Both the position numbers and the translations under genes were made by a program. From NCBI GenBank assembly GCA_013152575.1, contig JAADGB010000078.1, positions 1-31,765 on the forward strand: a stretch of DNA of 31,765 bases, written 5' to 3'. The stretch is from Thermoproteota archaeon (lineage in GTDB: Archaea > Thermoproteota > Thermoprotei_A > Sulfolobales > Acidilobaceae). Position 1 is the stretch's first letter, and the number at the start of each line of letters is the position of its first letter. Shown here one piece after another: positions 1 to 6,983 of this stretch. The notes below the pieces were generated by a model. That model did no database searches, had not been told where the DNA came from, and saw only the letters and a list, made by a program, of their open reading frames with translations.

Positions 1-74
1 AAGCAGTAAACGTCAAAGTAAAGAAAATCATAGGACGCAAAGGCTACGGAGAATTCCAAGGTAAGAGCAAATAG
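1..74 (+). CDS. C-terminal tail of a gene cut by the window edge
   Basis: An open frame enters from the left edge (reading from base 3) and ends at TAG 72-74. Only about 23 residues are visible; they are basic and end in GYGEFQGKSK. This is too short to assign to a family. The next gene on the same strand starts 49 bases later, after a purine-rich stretch that could hold its ribosome binding site, so the two may be co-transcribed. Confidence 0.45.
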   Translation, partial: AVNVKVKKIIGRKGYGEFQGKSK

Positions 75-123
75 ATTAACCCACTATCCGCTAGATAAAG
101 AGGAGAACGGGGGAATAGCAGAG

Positions 124-723
124 ATGACAAACAAGAGAAACAAAGAGGCAATGAACTGTCAGCCTGGCCGCGACTTCCTCAGGCATATAGTGAACCATGT
201 ACTCTCCGATATCGCAGAAAAGATACCGATGAGCGTATTCAACGAGATAAGAAGTAGATTCGCAAAGGCGGAAGAGACGTTCAGGTTCACTAAGTTCGGA
301 GGAAACCCTGAAAGGCTGAAAGACTATCTCGAATCAGAAGAATTCCAAGACCTAGTATCATATGCGCGTGCCATGAATGTGGAGTGGGTTATACAGAAGA
401 TTCTCGAGGCGACAGTCAATGAGTACAAGGATATATGCCCAGTCGTAGCTGAGAAGGCCAAAGAAGTACTAGAATACCTTAAGAAGACGGAGAGTGAAGC
501 AGAGAGGCCTAAGCTATCACCAGATGTAGTCTACAGGATGTTCAAGATGAAGGGCTATAAGGTCACTATGAGGGACGATGGAGTCGTGTTCGTTGAAGGA
601 TCAAACTTTACCGTATCCCTAAAGGTATCAGACTCCACCATTACCTATACAATATGCCGAGAGGGAAAGGCGACAAACATAGGGTCGATCGAGGCTAAGA
701 TCGAGAAGATAAGAGAACTCTAA
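124..723 (+). CDS. Unknown protein, 199 aa
   Basis: I do not recognise this protein. It starts with ATG, preceded by purine-rich sequence (gaggagaacggggg). Roughly residues 1-125 look helical and charged, with no membrane segment or signal peptide. A Glu/Lys-rich linker near 120-132 is followed by a small alpha/beta C-terminal part (about 133-199) with alternating hydrophobic strands such as GVVFVEG and FTVSLKV. Two cysteines (C12, and C105 in DICPVV) do not form a metal motif; a third lies in TICREG. Its last 29 bases overlap the 3' end of the convergent flavoprotein gene. Codon use looks like its neighbours, so it is probably a real lineage-restricted gene. No function is proposed. Confidence 0.7.
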   Translation: MTNKRNKEAMNCQPGRDFLRHIVNHVLSDIAEKIPMSVFNEIRSRFAKAEETFRFTKFGGNPERLKDYLESEEFQDLVSYARAMNVEWVIQKILEATVNEYKDICPVVAEKAKEVLEYLKKTESEAERPKLSPDVVYRMFKMKGYKVTMRDDGVVFVEGSNFTVSLKVSDSTITYTICREGKATNIGSIEAKIEKIREL

Positions 724-1762
724 GAGCCTCAACACCAATCCTTGGCTTAACTATAAACGACTTGAATAAGAGCAGATAGCTCATGTTTCCTCTGAGAAAT
801 TCTCGCCAGAAGACATCTGGAAGATTATAGAGTAGCCTCGATGCCCGTCGTGCTTCCACTCTCTCAACGGATCGGAGGAGTCTCCTGGTGAGAAGCGACT
901 CTTTGACCAACGGTTTCACTAGTCTCAAGTATGCTTTGACGGGATCTTCATGCGATAGAGAGTTGAACGCGTGGAGCGCGGATATGAGAGCCATACGTAT
1001 CCCTTCACCACCAGCACTGTTGATGAGTCCTCCAGCCTCGCCTATCCTAATGACCCCATTAGTGACAGGCTCCACCTCCGAGTAGACGGCTATAGGCGCT
1101 GCCTTCTCCTCGATTATCTCGAAACTGTTACCAAAGCGTTTCTTGAGAAAGTTCTTCACATAGTCTTTTACCCTGGAAAGACTCTCACCCTTTAGTCCTC
1201 CTCCAGCATTTACTATGTTTTCACCGCGATATGAGGGGAAGATCCATGCCAACCCCGACTTCTCCGTTTCAAAGGATAGAAGGGCAGTATCGCTATCCCA
1301 GGAGTCAACCTTGACGAAGACCCGATAAGTCATTATGTATGAGTCCTTAACCGCAACATGAGCATAGGGACCCCGAGCATCTACTACAACGTTTCCCAGT
1401 TCGACGTTTGGATTCATTGCCTCGTATACTATCTCAGCTCCATGTGATAATGCCTGCTCCCTGAAGTAGCCGACCAATCTGGTCTTGTCAACGATATACC
1501 ATGCTGGCGAGCCATGCTCTATTATCCTGCTCCCATAGCCTGAGACTTCGATGATATGTCTAGTCACGATTCCATCAATACTCTCAGATTTCCTTAGGAG
1601 ATCCTCATACTCCTCCTTCACGATAATAGCGTCGCCGCATGGCTTAGTGTAGGTTTTCTGGATGTCATATGCTTTAACATTATATCCTGCCTCGGCGGCT
1701 TTCCATGCCATTAGCGAGCCAGCAGGCCCTAAGCCCACTATGGCGACGTCGGGTTTACCCAC
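695..1762 (-). CDS. FAD-dependent geranylgeranyl reductase family protein
   Basis: Probably a flavoprotein that reduces double bonds in isoprenoid chains, as the archaeal geranylgeranyl reductases do when saturating membrane-lipid tails. The 355-residue protein has an N-terminal dinucleotide-binding fold with GLGPAG at residues 10-15, the family cysteine loop KPCGDA near residue 41, a WIFPSYRG segment that fits the substrate-side W motif, and the second FAD motif GEAGGLINSAGGEG. The start is GTG at 1762, six bases after a GGGGGT ribosome binding site on the minus strand. It is monocistronic here and divergent from the unknown gene at 1843. Archaea often have several paralogues, so the exact substrate (digeranylgeranylglycerophospholipid or a quinone or dolichol chain) cannot be read from the sequence. 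Confidence 0.85.
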   Translation of the reverse strand: MGKPDVAIVGLGPAGSLMAWKAAEAGYNVKAYDIQKTYTKPCGDAIIVKEEYEDLLRKSESIDGIVTRHIIEVSGYGSRIIEHGSPAWYIVDKTRLVGYFREQALSHGAEIVYEAMNPNVELGNVVVDARGPYAHVAVKDSYIMTYRVFVKVDSWDSDTALLSFETEKSGLAWIFPSYRGENIVNAGGGLKGESLSRVKDYVKNFLKKRFGNSFEIIEEKAAPIAVYSEVEPVTNGVIRIGEAGGLINSAGGEGIRMALISALHAFNSLSHEDPVKAYLRLVKPLVKESLLTRRLLRSVERVEARRASRLLYNLPDVFWREFLRGNMSYLLLFKSFIVKPRIGVEALRVLLSSRS

Positions 1763-1842
1763 TCATATACCCCCGAGATATGACCGGGTAAGGCTACTGG
1801 ATTAAAGCCCCTGTAAGTACATTCAAGAGAGGGTCCCTAAGA

Positions 1843-2268
1843 GTGGCTAGGATAACGCTGCCAGTTGAAGCGACAAAGAGCAAATCCGGCCTACACGCAG
1901 CGAGAAGCATTGTTCTCATACTAAGAGGAGATAACGTCTCGGTTATAGATAAGCCAATGAATCCAGGTAAGGGAACATACACACGGGGCACTGCGGGGAC
2001 GGTTGAGGTTGAGGTTCCAAATGATGGTGTCGTTGTTCACGCCTGGCTCGTCCTCAATCCCAGGGGACATGTGAAGGGCTTCTTTAGAGTATACAATCCT
2101 AATGGGGATCTTGTATTAGAGGCGAAGCTGACTAAGAGGAAGGTAAGAAGGGTGTCTGGCGATCCAGATTACGCCTGGGCTGTTGAGAGAGCTGTCGAGT
2201 ACCTCAAACTCTCAGATCACGTGAGGCGATATAACTGGGCGACGGGTGTTATTCCGCGTGAGTCTTAA
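1843..2268 (+). CDS. Unknown protein upstream of and overlapping the helicase gene
   Basis: A 141-residue protein of unknown family, starting at GTG 1843. The first two thirds look beta-rich (VEVEVPNDGVVVHAWLVL), as in a small barrel or sandwich. A basic turn (KLTKRKVRR) is followed by a helix-forming C-terminus. No metal-binding or catalytic motif is visible. Its 3' end overlaps the helicase start by about 11-23 bases, so the two genes are translationally coupled, and a shared role in nucleic-acid handling is a reasonable inference. A weak TATA-like element (GATTAAAG near 1799) lies about 40 bases upstream. Confidence 0.65.
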   Translation: MARITLPVEATKSKSGLHAARSIVLILRGDNVSVIDKPMNPGKGTYTRGTAGTVEVEVPNDGVVVHAWLVLNPRGHVKGFFRVYNPNGDLVLEAKLTKRKVRRVSGDPDYAWAVERAVEYLKLSDHVRRYNWATGVIPRES

Positions 2269-4555
2269 CGGATCATTATCAAACTATAACGAGGTACTGA
2301 ACAGGCTTGATCTCGTCGCTAAGAGGCAAAGAGGTAAAATAATATATACTTATATAGAGAAAAGCTTGAGGGAGTTCCAGGACACAGTAGAAGTGAGGGA
2401 ATTAGATCTACCAGACTCCCTAGTCAGAGCTCTAGAGTCCTACGGTATAAGGAGGCTCTACAGGTTCCAGGTGGAAGCGCTTGAAAAATACCGGGAAGGG
2501 AAGGATATAGTCATAGTAGCAGGAACAGGGACCGGGAAGACCGAGGCCTTCACGATACCATTACTTGAGGATATGATTAAGAGGAAGGAGGCGTTCAGGA
2601 AGCCCTATGCACTGCTAGTATACCCGACTAAAGCACTAGCCAGAGACCAATACATACGATTGAAACGGCTAGCGGAAGGACACCTTGGATACCGGGTGGC
2701 GGTTCTTGATGGTGACACGCCAAGGGATGAACGAGCTAGAATATACTCTGATCCACCGCATATACTCGTCACTAACCCTGACATGATACATTATGGATTA
2801 ATACACTCTCAGCAGATACGAAGACTCCTCTCAAACGCGCAAGTCCTCGTGTTAGACGAGATGCACGTATACAAGGGGATATTCGGGACCCACGTCAAAT
2901 GGGTTGTATACAGGCTACAGAGGCTCACCGGAGAACTCCGGTTCATAGGAGCAGGAGCCACAATAGGCAACCCGGAGGAACTCGGTTCTAAACTCTTCGG
3001 TAGAAGGCCTCAAGTCATAGAGGGTCCCCGTAGGAGGAAGGGAGAAGCAATACACGCACTCCTAAGCATCGGCTCCGGTAGTAGATGGACACTGGCAGCG
3101 GCAGTGATCTCGGTACTTACTAGGATGGGCCTGAAGACGCTTGCATTCGTAGACAGCCAACAGATGGCGGAGCTAGTCGCTAGGATATCGAGGAGAAGCT
3201 ATGGCGTGAAAATAGGAGTTCATAGGGCTGGCCTACCAGCCGAGTATAGGAAAAAGGTTGAAGACGAATTCAGAGAAGGAGACCTAATGGCTGTCGTCGC
3301 AACCCCTACGATGGAGCTGGGAATAGATCTCGGAGACCTAGACGCAGTACTGATGGTCAACCTTCCACATAGCTTCTCAAGCTATCTTCAAAGAGCTGGC
3401 AGAGCAGGGCGCAGGGATAACCCAGGTCTAATAGTGACACTGCTGGGTGATAGCCCCATAGAGGCTTACTTTATGAGGAGGCCAGGAGAATTCTTCAAAC
3501 AGTCACCAGATCCGAGCTACATAGAGCCTTCCAACAAGGAGATCGCCCGACTACATTTGACAGCCCTAGTAATGCAGGAAGGCTTAGTCGATAGAGACAC
3601 CCTACCCAGGGAACTAGTCAGTGTAATAGACGAGGCAGTATCGCTAGGACTCGTGAAGGACGTTCGAGGCAAGCTATACCCAGACTGGGGGAAGGCAAGA
3701 CAGTACATTGAAGAGCAGGGTGGTTTAAGGAGCGTTGGACCACGCGTAAAGATCATGGAAGATGGTCGGAAGAACATTGGATACAGGGAAATGCCTGCCG
3801 CGCTATACGACCTCTATCCTGGCGCGATTTACTACCATATGGGGAGGGCCTACCTGTCAGTCCAGCTAGACTTAAACCGTATGGTTGCGGAAGTTAGGAG
3901 GCTAGGCGCAGATGTAAACTTCTACACGAAGCCCCTCTATACTGTAGACGTTGTAGAGATCTTACCTATAGAGTCGAGGGATTCCGGTCCGCTTCACCTG
4001 GTATACGCTGACGTGAAACTAGTAGTTATGGTTACCGGATACGTCGTTAGAGAGGAGTACACGGGTAGGAAACTCTACGTCAACGACTACAAGGAGCCGA
4101 TTACATGGTCCTATTACACCAAGGCCCTAGTGACAAAATATCCGAACCCGGGCATAACGTCGCAGACAGCGTTGATCAGCGGATACCATGCATTAGAACA
4201 TGCATTAATCGCCGCAGCTAAACCCGTAGTGGGGGCCGCCGATACAGACCTTGGAGGTGTAAGCTATCCCTCAGGCCACATCGTAATATACGACTCTGCT
4301 CCAGGAGGCCATGGTGCTTCGAGACTTGTATTTGAAAGGCTAGAGAGAATACATGAGGTTGCCGAGAAAATACTGGTAGAATGTGATTGCGACGATGGTT
4401 GCCCCAAGTGTGTGTATAGCCCCTATTGTGGTAACAATAACATGTTCCTCTCGAGGAAAAACGCTCATCGAATACTAGCTTACACGTATAAACTGTATGA
4501 GGCTATGGTTAGACCTGTTAAGGAGCTAAAACCTGTTGGTAAACCACTTGCATAA
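2258..4555 (+). CDS. DEAD/DEAH helicase with C-terminal four-cysteine domain (MrfA/Hrq1 type, DUF1998)
   Basis: An ATP-dependent superfamily 2 helicase. It carries Walker A GTGTGKT (residues 89-95), motif II DEMH (200-203), a GATIGN motif III equivalent, and motif VI QRAGRAGRR (378-386). The C-terminal half ends in a cysteine cluster, C709, C711, C715, C718 and C724, matching the zinc-binding MrfA/DUF1998 domain. Bacterial MrfA and fungal Hrq1 act in repair of crosslinked or alkylated DNA; the same role here is inference. GTG 2258 is preferred because GGGTG (2244-2248) sits nine bases before it; GTG 2246 would add four residues and lies inside that binding site. The gene is coupled to the unknown upstream gene. 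Length (765 aa) is normal for the family. Confidence 0.88.
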   Translation: MSLNGSLSNYNEVLNRLDLVAKRQRGKIIYTYIEKSLREFQDTVEVRELDLPDSLVRALESYGIRRLYRFQVEALEKYREGKDIVIVAGTGTGKTEAFTIPLLEDMIKRKEAFRKPYALLVYPTKALARDQYIRLKRLAEGHLGYRVAVLDGDTPRDERARIYSDPPHILVTNPDMIHYGLIHSQQIRRLLSNAQVLVLDEMHVYKGIFGTHVKWVVYRLQRLTGELRFIGAGATIGNPEELGSKLFGRRPQVIEGPRRRKGEAIHALLSIGSGSRWTLAAAVISVLTRMGLKTLAFVDSQQMAELVARISRRSYGVKIGVHRAGLPAEYRKKVEDEFREGDLMAVVATPTMELGIDLGDLDAVLMVNLPHSFSSYLQRAGRAGRRDNPGLIVTLLGDSPIEAYFMRRPGEFFKQSPDPSYIEPSNKEIARLHLTALVMQEGLVDRDTLPRELVSVIDEAVSLGLVKDVRGKLYPDWGKARQYIEEQGGLRSVGPRVKIMEDGRKNIGYREMPAALYDLYPGAIYYHMGRAYLSVQLDLNRMVAEVRRLGADVNFYTKPLYTVDVVEILPIESRDSGPLHLVYADVKLVVMVTGYVVREEYTGRKLYVNDYKEPITWSYYTKALVTKYPNPGITSQTALISGYHALEHALIAAAKPVVGAADTDLGGVSYPSGHIVIYDSAPGGHGASRLVFERLERIHEVAEKILVECDCDDGCPKCVYSPYCGNNNMFLSRKNAHRILAYTYKLYEAMVRPVKELKPVGKPLA

Positions 4556-4559
4556 AAAA
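4554..4559 (-). terminator. T-run terminator of the peroxiredoxin gene
   Basis: Six T residues on the minus strand lie 22 bases past the peroxiredoxin stop, overlapping the helicase stop region. Archaeal termination commonly uses such T-runs. Confidence 0.45.
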
Positions 4560-4581
4560 TTAATTAGTTAAAATAATGTGG

Positions 4582-5286
4582 TTATTGGGTTTTTGATGCG
4601 GCTCTCTTAATGAACTCCCTGGCTAGTTCCTTCTCTTCGGCCGAAGCGTTGTCGTCCCAGCAGAACCACCAGTCCTTGCAGGTGTACTGCTTGGTCCTCT
4701 CCATCGCCTCGCTGTAGGTCGCTGGTGGTGGCACGATTAGGTTGTCTCCGATTATCTCATTGTTTGGCCAGTTTGCTGGCACTGCTCTACCGTACTTGTC
4801 GCTTAGCTGTAGTGCTAGCACCATCCTTAGGATCTCGTCGATGAGTCTGCCTAGCTCTAGTGGGTAGTATAGGATTGCTCTTATCGTTCCCTTATCGTCG
4901 ACTATGAACACAGCTCTTACGGTGTGGGTTGCGCTCTCAGCATGTAGTAGTCCTAACTTCTTAGCAACGTTACCTTGCGGGTCAGCGATTATCGGGAAGG
5001 GTATCTTTACCCCTATCTCCTTCTCAATCCACTCCTTCCACTTAATGTGGCTGTAGTTACTGTCAACGCTTAGTCCGATTAGCTCTGTGTTTAGCTTCTT
5101 GAAGTCCTCGAAGCGCTTGGCGAAGGCTACGAACTCTGTTGTACATACTGGCGTGAAGTCTGCTGGATGACTGAAGAGTACGAACCATTTGCCTTTGAAT
5201 GCGTCAGGTAGCTTTATGACGCCATGGTCGGTTACGACTTCCATCTCAGGGAACTTCTCTCCGATTAAGGGGATTTCTCCGGGCAT
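4582..5286 (-). CDS. Peroxiredoxin (archaeal Prx6-type, 2-Cys thioredoxin peroxidase)
   Basis: Reduces hydrogen peroxide and organic peroxides. The 234-residue protein has the peroxidatic site HPADFTPVCTTEF with the catalytic cysteine at C48, preceded by the conserved Pro and Thr. Two further cysteines, C203 and C209 (CKDWWFC), occupy the positions of the resolving pair in the Aeropyrum enzyme (C207/C213 there). The C-terminal arm with NWPNNEIIG is typical of the Prx6-like dimer that assembles into decamers. The start ATG is followed by MPGEIPLIGEKFP, the usual family N-terminus. It is a single-gene unit with its own TATA box and a palindrome near the predicted transcription start. It suggests the organism meets oxygen or peroxide. 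Confidence 0.95.
   Translation of the reverse strand: MPGEIPLIGEKFPEMEVVTDHGVIKLPDAFKGKWFVLFSHPADFTPVCTTEFVAFAKRFEDFKKLNTELIGLSVDSNYSHIKWKEWIEKEIGVKIPFPIIADPQGNVAKKLGLLHAESATHTVRAVFIVDDKGTIRAILYYPLELGRLIDEILRMVLALQLSDKYGRAVPANWPNNEIIGDNLIVPPPATYSEAMERTKQYTCKDWWFCWDDNASAEEKELAREFIKRAASKTQ
4590..4594 (+). terminator. T-run that may end the helicase transcript
   Basis: TTTTT on the plus strand lies 35 bases past the helicase stop, just inside the 3' end of the convergent peroxiredoxin gene. It is a weak candidate, judged only on base composition. Confidence 0.3.
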
Positions 5287-5301
5287 CTCTATGCACCTTT
5301 C

Positions 5302-5314
5302 CGAAATGATTTCG
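5302..5314. promoter_or_regulatory. Palindrome at the predicted peroxiredoxin transcription start
   Basis: CGAAAT-G-ATTTCG is a perfect 6+1+6 inverted repeat. It lies about 20-25 bases downstream of the minus-strand TATA box, so it covers the expected transcription start. That is a typical place for an archaeal repressor to block RNA polymerase. The regulator is unknown. Confidence 0.4.
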
Positions 5315-5326
5315 TATTAGTAGTGG

Positions 5327-5334
5327 TATTTAAG
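5327..5334 (-). promoter_or_regulatory. TATA box of the peroxiredoxin gene
   Basis: CTTAAATA on the minus strand, about 40 bases before the ATG, with an AGGTG ribosome binding site at 5294-5298 between them. The direct repeat AGTGGTAT (plus strand, 5322-5329 and 5344-5351, 22 bases apart) overlaps and extends upstream of it. Confidence 0.6.
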
Positions 5335-5424
5335 CTTGCCTACAGTGGTATAAGAACCAATTTCTACCATAGATTGATTGGCAAATGCTACGCCAAGCTA
5401 GTCATGGTATAGGACACGGAATTC

Positions 5425-5431
5425 TAATAAA
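5425..5431 (+). promoter_or_regulatory. TATA box of tRNA-Gly
   Basis: TAATAAA lies 32 bases before the mature tRNA 5' end. This fits a transcript that starts a few bases upstream of the tRNA and is trimmed by RNase P. Confidence 0.5.
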
Positions 5432-5462
5432 CCCCATCACCGGGTCAATCAATTACTAGGAT

Positions 5463-5541
5463 GCGGCGGTCGTCTAGCCTGGACTAGGACGCCGGCCTGC
5501 CAAGCCGGAGGTCCCGGGTTCAAATCCCGGCCGCCGCACCA
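5463..5541 (+). tRNA. tRNA-Gly (anticodon GCC), CCA encoded
   Basis: The acceptor stem GCGGCGG (5463-5469) pairs with CCGCCGC (5531-5537), followed by discriminator A and an encoded CCA (5539-5541). The anticodon stem CCGGC/GCCGG (5492-5496 and 5504-5508) holds the loop CTGCCAA with anticodon GCC at 5499-5501, reading GGC/GGU glycine codons. The T arm has the normal GGTTCAAATCC core. There is no intron. The stems are almost wholly G-C, as expected for a hyperthermophile. Confidence 0.97.
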
Positions 5542-5568
5542 CGCCACTCCTAAACCAATAATTCACAA

Positions 5569-5605
5569 CGGACATTGCCTCTTAAACAACTTCTGAACAT
5601 GTCCG
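5569..5605. repeat. Inverted repeat CGGACAT / ATGTCCG
   Basis: Perfect seven-base arms at 5569-5575 and 5599-5605 are separated by 23 bases, in the gap between tRNA-Gly and the kinase-like gene. It could be a protein-binding site or a weak hairpin downstream of the tRNA. The rest of 5542-5720 holds the promoter elements listed separately and no gene that I can see. Confidence 0.35.
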
Positions 5606-5622
5606 AAGGCATTATAAGAGAC

Positions 5623-5640
5623 TAGACATTCAATTGTCTA
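5623..5640. promoter_or_regulatory. Inverted repeat abutting the TATA box
   Basis: TAGACA (5623-5628) and TGTCTA (5635-5640) form perfect arms around a six-base spacer. The right arm runs into the TATA element of the downstream gene, where a bound protein would compete with TBP/TFB. Confidence 0.35.
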
Positions 5641-5646
5641 TAAATA
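5638..5646 (+). promoter_or_regulatory. TATA box of the dolichol-kinase-like gene
   Basis: CTATAAATA places transcription start near 5670 and gives a leader of about 50 bases before the TTG start. Confidence 0.5.
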
Positions 5647-5720
5647 GCACTGATACAGAGAGTTTACGCGCGTCGAAGAGTGTAGATTGAATATGCTGTA
5701 AGTAAGGGTGCTATGATGAG

Positions 5721-6392
5721 TTGAGTTTAGCGCTACCCACGGATCCACTACGTGATGCTGGAATCACTCTAGTATTGGGAATGTATGCATTGATGGTGTT
5801 ATTTGCAACCAAATTCATCTATAATGGGCTCAGTGTTCGTGTAGGCAGAGAATCAGCCCTGTACTATACCAGAAAAGTGGTCCACATACTGGCCGGAGGG
5901 GTAATCACGATTCTTGTCCCAGTGCTCTATTCCTCTCCCGTGTTTCCGTGCTTGGCGGCATTTGGACTAGGAGCGTTCTTATATGGTGTAAAGAGGAGGG
6001 GAGGCTTGCTCTACTGGTTCCAGACCAGGGATAACTCGTATGAAATAAACTTCACCATAGCATGGGGACTAAGCGTATTCATTTTATGGTATCTCCTCGA
6101 CAACCCGTTTCTAGCTATTCTCCCAGCGGCCTTCATAGCCTTCGGAGATGCAGTGACAGGTATTGTGAGGAACTCCTTGTTCAAGGAGAGGAACAAGCAC
6201 TGGTCAGGTAACTTGGCTATGGCTCTTACCGTTGTTCCTCTCGGCTTCTTCCTTGGCGGGGTGATAGGAGCTATTGCTGGCGTAGTTGCTAGCCTTGTTG
6301 AGAGGTTCGAGTTCAGAATGATAGATGACAACCTGATTATCGTTATTGCATCTAGCATAATACTCCTGTTTCCCATGGTATTAGCCAGCTAA
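5721..6392 (+). CDS. Dolichol kinase / CTP-dependent lipid kinase-like membrane protein
   Basis: An integral membrane protein of 223 residues with about six or seven hydrophobic segments. It shows the conserved pattern of the SEC59/DGK1/VTE5 polyprenol and lipid kinases: RKVVHILAGG (51-60), an acidic-basic cytoplasmic loop, GDAVTGIV (142-149) and KHWSGNLAM (159-167). These enzymes phosphorylate dolichol, diacylglycerol or phytol with CTP. In archaea a polyprenol kinase for dolichyl-phosphate recycling is a likely role, but the substrate is not settled by sequence. The start is TTG 5721 after a GGGTG binding site; the in-phase-looking ATGs at 5713 and 5716 lead straight to a stop or another frame. 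The gene stands alone with its own promoter. Confidence 0.75.
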   Translation: MSLALPTDPLRDAGITLVLGMYALMVLFATKFIYNGLSVRVGRESALYYTRKVVHILAGGVITILVPVLYSSPVFPCLAAFGLGAFLYGVKRRGGLLYWFQTRDNSYEINFTIAWGLSVFILWYLLDNPFLAILPAAFIAFGDAVTGIVRNSLFKERNKHWSGNLAMALTVVPLGFFLGGVIGAIAGVVASLVERFEFRMIDDNLIIVIASSIILLFPMVLAS

Positions 6393-6393
6393 C

Positions 6394-6402
6394 TATTTTT
6401 AA
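6394..6402 (+). promoter_or_regulatory. TATA-like / T-rich element between the kinase gene and rps15
   Basis: TATTTTTAA begins two bases after the kinase-like stop. It may be both the T-run terminator of that gene and the TATA element of the rps15 operon, giving a start near 6425 and a leader of some 35 bases. Which role it has cannot be decided by eye. Confidence 0.35.
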
Positions 6403-6461
6403 CCTGTGAAAGGGGGCTTCACTCCTTTACGGGGAAGAGATAGGTACACGGGTGGATATGA

Positions 6462-6920
6462 TTGAACAAGAAGAGAGAGAAAGGACAGTCGCATTCGACG
6501 AGGCCCGCTAGGCCTACAGTCCCAGCCTGGATAGTGTATACTCCAGAGGAGATCGAGAGTATAATTGAAGAGCTAGCCAAGAAGGGCTATGGGCCAAGCA
6601 TGATAGGGATCATTCTGAGAGACCAGTTCGGAATACCACTGTCAAAACCACTCCTCGGAAAGAAGATAACCCAAGTACTGAAGGAGAGGGGAGTCGCACC
6701 CCCGCTCCCAGAAGACCTAATGACGCTTATTAGGAAAGCAGTAAACCTAAGACGCCACCTATCAGAGCACCCGAAGGACTATCATGCAAAGAAGGGACTA
6801 CTAGATCTAGAGTCTAAGATTAGGAGGCTTGTAAAATACTACAAAAAGAGGGGAGTCCTACCGCCAGACTGGAGCTATAGCCCAGAGAGGGCAAAGCTCC
6901 TGGTAGCAGAATACGGATAA
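6462..6920 (+). CDS. rps15: 30S ribosomal protein S15 (uS15, S13e type)
   Basis: Binds 16S rRNA in the central domain. The 152-residue length is right for the archaeal/eukaryotic form, which has an N-terminal extension of about 65 residues compared with bacterial S15. Typical segments are HSTRPARPTVPAW near the start, GYGPSMIGIILRDQFGIP, and the core LRRHLSEHPKDYHAKKGLL. The start is TTG 6462; ATG 6458 is in another frame. It opens the block rps15, Cdc45-like, Pcc1-like, rps3ae, a gene order I recall as conserved in many archaea. Confidence 0.97.
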   Translation: MNKKREKGQSHSTRPARPTVPAWIVYTPEEIESIIEELAKKGYGPSMIGIILRDQFGIPLSKPLLGKKITQVLKERGVAPPLPEDLMTLIRKAVNLRRHLSEHPKDYHAKKGLLDLESKIRRLVKYYKKRGVLPPDWSYSPERAKLLVAEYG

Positions 6921-6983
6921 CCATCCATCTCCTTATCCCATTAAATCCCTCCTAACCACACACTAGACTCCCGGTTGAGATAG

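Noticed and set aside
5713..5719. ATGATGA as a C box of an sRNA at the kinase-like start
   Set aside because: No D box (CTGA) follows at a suitable distance; it is better seen as sequence around the TTG start.
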